Assembly (NCBI GenBank): GCA_014338405.1
Contig: JTDE01002864.1
Coordinates: 24,137-88,136, forward strand
Source of the DNA: Paragonimus skrjabini miyazakii
Taxonomy: Eukaryota > Platyhelminthes > Trematoda > Plagiorchiida > Troglotrematidae
Length of the DNA stretch: 64,000 bases
Direction of reading: 5' to 3'
In this document: in pieces, positions 1 to 11,600 of the stretch
Numbering within the stretch: the stretch's first letter is position 1
Layout of the letters: each line of letters begins with the position of its first letter
Notes under the pieces: model-generated
The model's database searches: none
Told to the model about the DNA's origin: nothing
Seen by the model: the letters and a program-made list of their open reading frames with translations, nothing else
Position numbers and translations under genes: made by a program

Positions 1-3000
1 TCTTTCTCCATTTCAAAAGACCGGTTTGGTAAGAGCCTCTTATTGCTTTCGTTTTCTTTCGCGTTCTGAGACCAACAACATAAATCCAACTTGTCTGCAA
101 ATTGACGATATCAGTTTAACAGTTTTATCCGAATTGAATTTCATAATCCTTCTATCCTTTTGATCGTCACGAGCAGAGCAGACGGCCGTCCTAACCAAAA
201 GGATTATGTAAACTGCCTGAGCCATCCATATTGAGCTGTACCAATCAGCAACTGAGATGACGTGTCGTCGAACTTTTAAGAGAAAGTCAAACGGTAGGCA
301 TCAAAATTATGCTGACGAGATCATGTGGCCAGGTGTGTTTGTCATGTAACCAGAAGACAGGCGCGTTCAAGTGGATCGAACGGTAGGTAGAGGGATACTG
401 GACTTATGAGATCCCTCGATGAACTAGCATATTGACGGATGTCCGTCTGGTAGCCATTGTGATTGTTCCTGGCCAGCAATGGCAAAAGACGTACTAAGAG
501 TACGAGTTCAGATTACTTATCTTTGAAGGTTTTGAAGACGTGTGTACGTAAAACCTATCGATTCTGAAAACCTCCGCACCCCGTTAGGCGTCTTTGCAAC
601 CAATCTGTAAGCGACAGACTATGCGTTGTTCATCATTACAAGAGACCGCTCGTTTCATGAGCATAATTTGTAACAAGGAGGTATGTGCGTAATCTGATTA
701 ATGAAGCTATTTATGGAGCATCTTCTGAAGCAATAGTGTCTAGTAAAACTTGCAGTCTGAGTCCGTGTGACCACTGTGATTGAAAAACTAACAATCGGGA
801 GGTGAACCAGTTTTTGTAAGTTAGTGTTAAGAAGTAAACAGTCAATCAGTGATCAATGTTATTGGTTTAAATACAGCCTTACTGTAAGGAAATCAGTCAT
901 TAAGCAGTGGTCGTTTATGACAACCATCACTTAACTGCCACATGTAAACATGTATGTTAGAGGCGACATTCAGCTGCCGCCGCAAATGTGTGGGAAAAAT
1001 TCACAATTACATTTCCAACAATACCAAGATGGAATTTATTGTCTGGCCTTATTCGTAACTGCTTATTACACTATATGTTACAGTTCAGCAGAGTGATAGC
1101 CTCGAAACTACGTTCTGTCAACGGTGTCGAGGATTGAAGGGGCTGTGTTATGTCATCGATGATACCAGCAGCGTTTCGTCATCACCGACTCCCCCAACTT
1201 CTGCCAAAGGCTCCAACGGAACAGAGTGAGTGATCATGTCACTTCTACCTATGTGCTGGTAAACCATTTTTGTGACGAAATAAGAACAAACGAGAAAGAA
1301 TACAAATATTTATAAATCATGCAAATATCAATCCAGCATACCAGTATGTTAACTTTTGTTAAACTATATGCACTGAACATGTATTTTTTATAGATTAAAA
1401 TGGGGATTATTAATTACGAAGTTATTACAGAGCTGGTTTGGTAGTAGTTTCCAGTTTATAGAAGTCGCTCTGTTTGCATGAGATTAGCTGCATGAGATTG
1501 GTCTGCATGAGGCCATACGACATTGTTTTTTCCCGAACACCAAGCCCAATCAAAATGAAACTGCTTACATAGTCACCACACGACTAAGTTCCCTTCTTGT
1601 AATAAAATGCTGTACACTTATCGATCGACATCGATGCTGCATTACTGTTATACACTGACTTGGTATTTCTTACTGTGTCTACACCTCAGTCCTTGTAGCA
1701 TGTAAACTTTGGTGTTTCAGAGAGTTGCAATGAAACATAAAAAACTTAAGCATAACTTAGTCGTGCATATGAAGCTGAGATCAGTTGGTTTATGTGGCTT
1801 CTGTGTTGAACTATATCGGTTTGTAATCCACTTATTCTGATGACAGAGTTTTCTTCAGCAAAGTAAGCAAACTGCTGTGTAAAATTAAACAGTAAATTGT
1901 ATAGAAGAAGGTTTCGTACTCGGGTTTTACCACAATATGCAATATATTTGTGTAATATTCACTACACACTTACCCGTCGGTTACGAACACGGGACTAGCA
2001 CAAAAACGAAAACTATACAAATAAAATGGAACAACTGAATGTAGGTGTCCTTTTGAAAGACGATATCATGCTAGAGCTTGCACAGACTACTACAACACTA
2101 GTTTTTGTTTTTCATAGCGGCTAGTCCGTTCTATTCCAGGTTAAAAAGTGAGGTTCTGTGTTGTCTATCAGTAACTCATTCAGTTTTCCTGCAACTGATA
2201 TTTATATCAGTAGAACCTAACATACGTTTGAACCAGGTGTCAGAGAGCATATCTCAACGTAACAAAAAAATGTGATAGTACATCCGCTGGTGAGTGACTT
2301 TGAGTAGAAATGCGAAGCTGCCTCACCAGTCACAATGTGCATATGAGATGGGGGTCACAGCATCAGTATTGTGTCATTTATTACAGCCTTGATGAATGTT
2401 TACAGTTCACATTGTTTCCGATAAGCTAGAGCCCTATTTATTGATTTTCAGCGGCCACCTCTGTTCACTCAAAAACAGCTGACTGTCAGTCTACCCTTAC
2501 CATGGGCCTACCACTGAGTATTACTCGTTTCATAGATCGATATATACTTTTACCCATTGTGTTCATGATTTGTCATTCAAATTTGTGCGCTACTTTGTAA
2601 GCAGCATAGTGCTTTCTGACAATTCTGTCCAAATGGCTTTAATCTACCCAGTCTCTTAGTTATATAAATGAGTTTTTTCAGTGGTGCTGGTTTGGCTACG
2701 CCTTAACTTGTAATTCAACTACTGACGGTGATATCCGAAAGTTTTCCTTAGGATTTTCTGGAAGGCAACAGCAGTGAAAGAGTGTGCACATACCTCTGGA
2801 TGTGTAACAGTTAGTCAGATAGAACACAAACATCGGTTTTAGAATTTTACCATTATCCGGTTTACGGCTTGTAGAGAACTCAGCTAATAATGGGTGAAAG
2901 AAAAACCAGATCACAACCTGCTGGGCATAATGCAAACGTAATTCAATACGCAGCGAACAACTGACATCACCAATGGAGGGTTAAGTTTATCTTTACCGTT

Positions 3001-3092
3001 GCGATAATTGTGATGACCCAGCTGTCTGAGGACTTGTCTTGGTAGCTTGAGTGCTTAAACGCTGTGAAGACAAGTTAGACAGATCAATAGTA
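1..3092. other. Long stretch with no gene recognised
   Basis: All frames on both strands are broken at short intervals. The few open stretches (for example 40-225 and 2696-2935, minus) lack motifs and convincing splice sites. No repeat shared with the rest of the window was seen. It reads as intron or intergenic DNA. Confidence 0.5.
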
Positions 3093-3107
3093 AGTAAGTT
3101 GTGCCTA

Positions 3108-3276
3108 TGCTTACCACTGCCCCGACTAGAACTCCGGCCATGCCCTCATGAGGCAATCGTATTGACCAGTGCGCCATTGATCTCACATTAGGCACGACCG
3201 AGTTTTCATATGAATACTGAACCACTTTCAGTTGTGAGCAATGATCAGGTTGCCCGATCGCCTCGAGAGGAGACAC
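3108..3276 (-). mobile_element. SINE head (tRNA-derived part), inverted relative to its tail
   Basis: Read on the minus strand this matches the 5' half of the full SINE copy at 19179-19547. Shared blocks are the gaggcgatcgggcaacctga box, then the polymerase III-like A region (ggcgcactggtcaatacgat) and B region (ggagttctagtc). The matching tail lies directly to the right on the plus strand. The middle of the SINE is missing between the two pieces. The long open frame on this strand (3055-3276) is just the SINE head and is not a gene. Confidence 0.75.
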
Positions 3277-3286
3277 AGTTGCTGCC

Positions 3287-3385
3287 TGGGGCCGACTGGA
3301 AAGTCTGTGGGAAGGCGACAGCTGCGATCAATTGTGAGTGATGTTCAATCCATATGAAAACTAAAATCTCCTACTACTCATCAGT
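3287..3385 (+). mobile_element. SINE tail, partner of the inverted head
   Basis: Matches the 3' half of the SINE: gccgactggaaagtctgtgg, gacagctgcgatcaattgtg, then the terminal block ctactactcatcagtaa. The ten-base string agtaagttgt occurs at 3093-3102 on the left of the composite element and again at 3383-3392 on its right, a possible target-site duplication. The first bases of the right copy are also part of the SINE end, so the true duplication may be shorter. Confidence 0.75.
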
Positions 3386-3392
3386 AAGTTGT

Positions 3393-6300
3393 AAAGGCGG
3401 TTGACGGGCGTCTTAATTTTACCCGACCTTTGTTGGAAGTTGATCTAAATGCTGCACAACTTTGGTAATGTTCGCTTCTGTCATCGGCTGTCGTGCGTTC
3501 TAGCTAATGAACAAGAACATTTAAAAACTGTGGAAACATTTCATTAACATAAAAGAAAGACAGCCGAGGAAAACGATGTTTGTTCCCACCACTTGGCAAA
3601 ATATAACAATATTCGCAGAGCCACTTGTTTGAGAATGAAAAATGCGGAGAGAAAAGGAGTTTTAATGCACGGTGTACAATGTCAACGTGCATGCTGTTGT
3701 GAAAACAACCTATGTTGGAGGTCTCATTCATATACAATGAGAATAATTGATCAATTTAAATTATGAGCTTTCTCAGAAGAAAAATCGGATCTTTTGATTT
3801 ATTGTATTAAAATTCACAAATAACACGAACATTAATCGACACGAAATAATTTTATAACTTCAAGTTACAGAACGGTGGTTCTTCACCCTTAGTTTTGGCT
3901 ATTGGCTAACCTCATGTATGAGCCGAAAAATAGAGAATAAATTCCGGCGAATTTTTCATATTCGTCTGAAAGTAATCTGTGAAACATGGTCTGACGGAAA
4001 AATGAACCAATTGTACGAAAGTGGTTTTTTAGTACAGTACCAGGAATAAATAATTTTCTAAGTGTTCGAAACGCAAAGATATTATAAGTAGGAACGACGG
4101 AAGTCAGTTACTTACTTGAAACTGTAAATAAGGCTCTAAAAAAACTGGAAGATAAATTACGTCACATTGCTAGGTAAGACAGTAAGCAATGACTTATGGA
4201 TGGTAGGGTTCTATGACAGATTCTTATGGTCCTAGCTGGTAGGGTTTTATCAGACCGGTCAAAATCTTTTAGGCAAAACTGGCAGCATTTCATTTACCAC
4301 CCGATATTTCACTTGGTTGTGTTAAGTAAACTCAAGTTTGAAGCGACACCAAGTTAATCCGAATCACCCAACACATTAAGTGAAAGGGTTTTTCATTACA
4401 TTATCCACAGCGATTACACTGAACATTTGATGGACCTAATGTCATACACTTTGCTATAAGTTGATGAAGAGACAGGAGATATGTTGAAAGATTGTATAGA
4501 CTACCAGTGAGTTTCGTCTCTCTCCATAAATACATAGTTACCTTTGAAAGGATGGCGACTGAATTGTACCTTGTACATTTCCGTTCAAGGTGTATTTTTA
4601 TGATACTGCTAATAATTCACTGTTGGCAAACGCCTTTATCTTCGTTGGCAAAGAAGTCAGAATGTAACAAGCGCCTAAGGTATTAAAAAACGTAGGAACT
4701 TAATCTTTGAAATGTTCCTACCAAAATTTACAATTCGGTTTAACTATATTTTAACAAGCTGTTACACGAGTTAAAGCGTTGGTTGAGGGGATTAAATGTT
4801 ATATTTCTCTATTCAGTACAATATAGGGATGAAAGCCATGAATTCAGTTTGGTGGGTAACGAACTACTTATACCACTTGTAAGTGGTCAGTACACTTCGT
4901 GTACACCATTGTGGATTAAGGTGATAATGCTGTTGACCTTCAGCTGGTCACCTAAAACTATCACTGAATGGCGACCTTGAATAACTCACTCTGGTTAACT
5001 AGGTGGTCACTGTCCATTGGGTGAACGGCAACCTTGCTTAGTACTTTTTACCTCGCTACGATGCTCAACCTGCAGAGACGGTACAACATTATACATACAA
5101 TATATAAATATATACAATTATATACAATTATCTTTCATAAGCACAACAGAACATCTGGGAGTATATAAATATATTTCATGCGTTGTAAGCAGTGGATTGT
5201 TGAAGTAGCACAGTTGCTAGAAATGTGTGCCAAAGGCAGTAACTAATGAATTATCGCTAATGGTGATCAATAAAAATCAGTTTCCTGGTTGTTTTTACCG
5301 TTTGGATTGCAAGCTTTAAACTACTGGGGTATGCTATCACGACGATACATATGCATACTCATTACTGCGTTTTTAATAAGTCCATAAAGACAATAGAACA
5401 TTTTCTGATAAACTACGCTCCTCTACTACGACCAATTATCTCATCTGTCAGAATAATATAGTTCAGTCACACTAAAGCCACATTGTATACCACGTACACA
5501 TACTTAAAGCATACTGAGTATTTTCTGAAATTCAATTCCACCGAAAATGTAAATAGGCTTGGCATGAATTTGAATGCAAACTATAGCATTAATCAAAAAC
5601 TAAGCAAGCTCCTCGTTTTGCTAATCTAGAAGTTGACAAGAATGAACAAAGAATGTGTTGATGAGCGAGTGAATGAAATGAGCAAAACGTTGAACATTTG
5701 AGTCGAACAAACAAATTTGAGAGGAAAATTTATAACTATTATACGTGTCTGCTAAGCTGACCATAGTAGTTTTTTGGTGTAGAAACCAGGAAATATACAA
5801 GGTTTACTGATAAATTTTATTTCATGACGGTCAACGAAATTAGATGTGGGTTTTATTAGAAATTCCAGGTTATTTTCTGAGCTGGTTTTAGAACTTACTA
5901 AGACAACAATATAATCCGTAACTTAATGAATGCAAACTCATTAAAATGTCATTCGTATAGTTTACATTTTCATATATACAGATCAGATTTTGGAATGTTT
6001 GTCTTAACATAAATTTCTATTTTCAAAGTTGGATAACATAAACCGGTCAATCAAAATGTAAGTTTTTCATGAATTAACGAACTTAGAAAACAACATTTCG
6101 GCACTTGTTTTTACGTGTATATTACTTAACCGTTTTTGTTATAACTAACTTGTTTGAGAAAAAAGGGTAGAATGCAAGTGAGAATAGGTAAACGGTGTGA
6201 GTACTTCATTCGTCCGAAAAGAATTGTCTCAATAGAACTGGTTTTTCAAGGCTTTAAAAACATCTTGCTACTCTCACCCGAAGATTTAACAAAATGCGTC

Positions 6301-6549
6301 TGGATCTCGAAATTACTCAAACAATGTGGGTTTCGTACTTAAACATATTTCTGTTATGAACATGCCGATTAGGTAACTGGCCTTGGATTAAGCGAGGGAA
6401 AATATTCTCATTCTTATGCTTGACATGTGTTATAAGAAGTTTAAAAATAGCCGGAGAATTTTTTTACCGATACACTTTCTGGCTTCAAAGAATGGAGTAA
6501 GTCAGCCAGTTCTGGTGACCTGTATATCACCCTGCTGCTTGTCTGACTT
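3393..6549. other. No gene recognised
   Basis: Short open stretches only (4492-4686, 4783-4980, 6154-6342 plus; 3504-3737 minus), none with a recognisable domain. The segment about 5088-5130 and 5160-5176 is very AT-rich, with ata/tat runs. Otherwise nothing stands out. Confidence 0.5.
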
Positions 6550-6555
6550 CTTTCT

Positions 6556-6640
6556 AGTGATGTGGATGATAAGTGTTTGGAATACCGATTTTATCACTGC
6601 ATGTAGGTCATAGGTTCGAGTCCCGATCATTTTTTTGTCC
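6556..6640 (+). repeat. tRNA-like fragment (degenerate, possibly a SINE head)
   Basis: A perfect B-box-like block, ggttcgagtcc, sits at 6612-6622, preceded about 45 bases upstream by a loose A-box-like region (tgatgtggatgataagtg). The arms do not fold into a full cloverleaf by eye, so it is a pseudo-tRNA or a tRNA-derived repeat end rather than a working tRNA. It differs in sequence from the SINE family found elsewhere in the window. Confidence 0.35.
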
Positions 6641-7689
6641 ATCACTTACACAAGGATCAGTGACCTCAATTGCTTGCAAAAGTCTATCTGCCACATCTTG
6701 AGTTAAAAAGGATGCCTAATGATTTGCTGGCCAGCGATAAATGGTTGCCAATAAGTGAATAGTTGATAGGATTCAGCTCGGCAGATAAGGAAAATGCAAC
6801 GTATAAAAGAAATAAATCATACACAGCAGTTATGTGGTATTCAGTTGTCTAGTGAGTAAGCCTGTGGCGTACAATTATGATATTTTTTAGCGGGTGGTTG
6901 TGTCCTGCATGATGAGACCTAACTAGGCAGGCACAACTATCCACCAGTTTGTACATGGTCACCGCGGCCAATTGCTTTGCGAATATCATGCAATCTTTCC
7001 ATATGACGGTCACAACGTCCATGCTGTTTTTTCACCTGTAGGATAGTAAGTAGTACTTAACTGACTTTGGTACTGAGTGCTGAGTTTTATATAATCTGTA
7101 GTAGTTATGCTTAATAAATATGTTCCTTCCTACTGTTATCCTGAACACGTATACTGCAAATCATATCAAAGGGCTGATGTTCGCTTCATCTTTATTTCCT
7201 ACAACCAAAAAATGATCATCATATCCCTCAGATTTGGTGATTTGCTGTGACATGTGAAAACCTTACTCTTTGAAATTATGCTAGGAATTTATTTTAACAA
7301 TCTGTTTTCCTGTAATCATTTTAAATAACAGACGTTTGTCAACATTTGGTTTATAATGTGTGGGTTCAGAGGTTTGGATAAATTGCGTGAATTAAAACCC
7401 ATTTATTTTCTGTCAATGTAAATATTTGGTTGGATAGTATTTCTCAGGTTCAGTGTTGTTTTCGACCAATATGAAAGTAGACGGGCAACATTTGCTACTT
7501 CTAGTCTAACTGTGTTAAACAAAGAAGTGCATACAGTACTCAGTTAATGAAAGTTTTGGGAAAAGGTTCTAACGGCGTGATGTAGAGTATTTGTGAGCAT
7601 AATCTTTTATCTCTTAATATTATGGTATGTAATTACCTCCCAGCCTGATAAAAAGGTAGGTATGGTTATACACTAACATATGGTAGATA

Positions 7690-8652
7690 ATAAAGCCATG
7701 GAGGTTGTTGACCGGTTTGTATACCTGGGAAGCTGCATCAGCGGCGGTAGACATGCATGGAATGAAACAGAAACGCGTGTTTCCAAGGCTAAGTCGGTGT
7801 TCGCTAACCTGAAACACCTACGGTGACAGACAGGTATTTCTCTGAAGCTTGAGGGTTTTATGTATCAGACAACTGTGAGGGCTGTATTACTTTACGACGG
7901 CAAAACCTGGCCACTCAGAGTAGAGGACGTGAACCGTCTTCAGGTATTTGACCACCATTGTCTGCGTTCACTCGAGGGTATCGGATGGCACCAGCGAGTG
8001 AGAAACGAGGAGGCTAGGAAGCGGGTGTTTGGCACTGATTGTGAAACGAGTTCTCTTGCTCAGCAGCTACATTTGCATAGACTTAAATGATTAGGTCATG
8101 TACTAAGGATGGCAGCTGGTCGTTTGACACACCAGGCATTCTTTGCCGACGTTGCGACCGACTGGCGTAAGATGTGGGGTGGACAGATGATGACCTGGCG
8201 CAGACAAATGAAATCGCTCACGAAGGGGTTAGTCACTGTAGATCGGGTTCGTCTCCCACGCTGAGGCCCCGGCGGAGACAGTGGCTTGAGACGTTAGGTG
8301 AGATGACGGCTAACCGAGCTTGTTGGCGTGAATGTTTCAGTTGTTTGGCCAAGTTGTCTGTGAAAAGAGTACACTTAATTATGCGGGGCAGTGAAAGTCG
8401 TGAGGAAGCTGTTTTGCTGATGACTCTTTACTTTCACCTACGGCTCGGTTGTTTGTTTGCAAAGTGTAGGCACCTTGATGTTGTATTTTTGAATATAGAG
8501 GTAGCTATTTTTAGTAGCTAGGTCCCCTCCTCTTCTTTTTTCCTTCTTTCTTTCTATATAGGTTTTCTTCTTCTTCGTGGCTGTACTGCAGTTAAGTATC
8601 GGTGTGAACCACTGATGTATTGCTGTCTATGATGATGATGACACTGACATAT
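7690..8652 (+). mobile_element. 5'-truncated RTE-type LINE copy
   Basis: Only the C-terminal end of the reverse-transcriptase ORF plus the 3' UTR is present. 5' truncation is the usual state of LINE copies. After the coding part comes a C/T-rich tract (8521-8570, repeated tctt/ttcc units) and a terminus of short tandem tgatgatgatgac at about 8631-8641. That 3' structure is typical of RTE/SR2-like elements of flukes. The 5' boundary near 7690 was set where protein similarity starts and is approximate. Confidence 0.85.
7701..8345 (+). pseudogene. RTE reverse transcriptase C-terminal region, broken
   Basis: The frame from 7701 reads VVDRFVYLGSCISGG, then VRAVLLYDGKTWPL, then RLQVFDHHCLRS and LGHVLRM. 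These are the characteristic post-RT blocks of RTE/SR2 polyproteins (YLG, VLLYG-ETWPL, LGH-VLRM); seen here directly, the family assignment is from known elements. In-frame stops lie at 7824-7826, 8088-8090 and 8262-8264. Just after the third stop the similarity moves to the next frame (RQWLETLGEMTANRACWRE), so a frameshift is also present. The RT catalytic domain itself is absent. It is dead as a protein-coding copy. Confidence 0.9.
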
Positions 8653-11600
8653 AAAGAAAATGAGCAGATATGCGTAGTCGGGGAGCAGTCATAAAATCTC
8701 AGAGTTTTACAAACTGGATTATTCAAAAGAAATAGATAATGAGACGAACAATATCAGTTTCAAGGAAATATGGCTCTGTTTCTGAAAAATGTCTCAGCAC
8801 CTTCGATCGCCAAGCACACCTTGGATACAGTTCACCTAGTTGACCCTAATGACTCATTTGTTTCGTCTTCATGCTATCCAATCTTGAAGTTTTTAGTGTT
8901 CACGCAGACAGTACTGATAAAAAGTGCAGTCTGAATAGCCGTACTCAGAAAGTGTTTAGGTAGATCACATTACTCTCCTGATATTGATAGTATTATTCCG
9001 CCGCCAATATTTTATCTCGCTGCTATTTTGACTCAATACGGTAATCGTATACAAACGTTTAGTTCATATGTGTGATTGATGGAAAGTAGCGAAAAGATCA
9101 AATCTTGCAATTAGAAATTTTTAACAGCTAATATAATAAATGAGGAACACTGAATGCTTTATGTGTAAGTGATAAACACTTTCGTGTTTTCACACAATTA
9201 TTGGTTTGTGTTTAATGCTAACAGTATTTCCGTTACAATGTAAATATCCCGTAAAAGTTAAAATCAGTCGGTTGTTTTCGATCCATTTCCTTGTTTCACA
9301 ATATACGTCTACTTTAATAAAACTTCGATTTTCAGATTTGTTGGATGTATCTGTTCAGGATTCACTCCAGAGGATGAATGGGACACAACGGTATGCGGGC
9401 ACCGCCCGGGTAAGTTTACGATGGCCGATACCCTGTCAAATGATGAGTAGCTGAGTATTTTTCCAGATAACATTTAAACGCTACTGAAACTTGTTTGTAT
9501 CCTTCGAATTCAGGTTAACCATTCGACTACTCAATTTTGAACGGGAGCACTGAATCTGTCCAGATAGTTAGGTGAGGTTACTGACTTCGATTTAACTGAA
9601 GGGCCACTGGGTATGCACACATTGTATATAAAAGATAGTAGTTATGAGTTTAGTTGCTTTCATTTTGGACATTATTCCTACACAACAAGTTCTGTCACCT
9701 TCAGACATAGTGTTGTGACCGCAAAAGACGCCTGGCCTGCAAAGTTATTTATTGCACAAACTCCCATACAGGTTATGCTAAAACGTAGGGCAATGAACAC
9801 GCACACTCATTTGCACGGCTTACGTGCACTCACACACACCGGGCAGCAGTACGTTGTCATTCGCTCCAGTGGCACTTCCCCATAGTGCGTACACACTATT
9901 CTGATAGTCGCTTCTGGTCCACCGTCTTCCTGGCGTTGGGGTTCGCCCCTTTAGTTCCCGAATGTAGGCACCATACTGCTCACAAACGAGGCTGCCTTTT
10001 ATACAACAGTAGTCTTCACTTCACTAATTCGAAGTGAACCAACGTAGATTCGGAGCGTTTACACGACGGATCTTATCAGCAGCGCATTTCCCTGATGTGA
10101 ACACTGGTACTTGTTTTCCTAAGGTGACCGACTTCAGAACCGCACCTGATATCCGGTACAGTTGAAATATAACACCTGAAACCTCAGTCACATTTAGCTA
10201 TGCATAGTGTCCGAAGTGTCTAGGAGGACGTAATAACTGCTGTGTTAACTCTAGTCGATAACCACGAGGCAGAAAATTATCAGTCAAGTTAAACACTGAA
10301 AGTTCATCAAAATTTCTCGGAAATGTACAGATTACTGATAAGCAATCTGATATTTGGGTTATGCTACTCAGACCTCATTTAGGATTGCGTTCGAATTTTA
10401 TACTCAAAAAGACTTTTCAGTCACCCACTTTTGGAAATACTCACTAGAGTTGAGATTCGTTCATCACCCTTGCATATGCCTGTCATGAACAGAGGTTAGA
10501 GGAGTCCAACTTATATCAACCAGGTACCTTACTTTTTAGTGGTAATCGAAATGTTTCATAATAGATCAAATGAAACCAGAGATTTCGACCTGACCGATAA
10601 ATATTGCAGCGGTTTGGTTTAAATGAGATGCTAAGCAGCGTGGTGATTTTCAGCATGAATCTTGACATTTCAGCTTCTGATTTTCTAGTTTTCGCACCGA
10701 ACTGACCCGAATGATATCTTCTTTCGATTCGATCTAGTAGCTCGAGCAGTACTCATAAACAGATTTGGTTGTGTATGCAGATTTGGTTGTCTAATGTAAA
10801 ATGTATGATACAGCATGAGAATTCTATTGGAAACTCAAATTGACACAATGACCTTATTAAAAGTTTAAATCTCAGTCATGTCATCAAAGTGAATGGCTGC
10901 AGGTTTCTCGCGAGAACAAAATTTGAGTCCGATATCTCTTTGAAGTAGGTCAACTGATTGTCATTCTAATTATTGGTGTTACAATCTGAGTGGTACTTTT
11001 AATAAGAGAGTTGGATAAGCTCTCGACGTTAGTTCGATGTTGAATCACTGGGTTCCCTCTAACAACTTTACCAGTGCGAAAAGAATACATGTTGCGATAT
11101 ATTAACAACCCATTTACTCTTATCAGTAGTAAACGTGAAACATGTAGGTTGCATACGACAGATAAACAGTGATAGACAGAGTATGGACACGCATACGATC
11201 AAATCACATTTCATGTCATCAATACTATGGCAACCCGATGAGTTACTTCAACGAATTTTGTGCACATAGCGCCAGCTGGTGAGTTCTGATCAACATGGCT
11301 TTGCTAAAAGCTAGCAGATTAGGGTTCTGATTCCGTAACAAATCAGAATCTGTCTATCTCTAATTGTCTGTCGTATGTAATCTGCACCTTTTACGTGAGA
11401 AGTGTTAAGAGATCACAACATATCTTCCTTTTGCACTGTTGAAATTATTTCAGTATGACTAGATTAAGTTGAAAAATGGTGATCCACGAAGTTGATGTGT
11501 ACATCCAAATCTGTTACTACAACACGGTACAAGCTGATGTGACCTGATAATGGCATTCTACTAGCTAGTGAGAAACATCTTAACATAAATTTAGACCGTT

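Noticed and set aside
3055..3276. 73-codon minus-strand open frame
   Set aside because: It is the SINE head read in one frame; the same sequence recurs at 19179-19547 as a non-coding repeat.
8174..8521. 115-codon plus-strand open frame as a gene
   Set aside because: Its middle part is the frameshifted C-terminus of the RTE reverse transcriptase and the rest is the element's 3' UTR.
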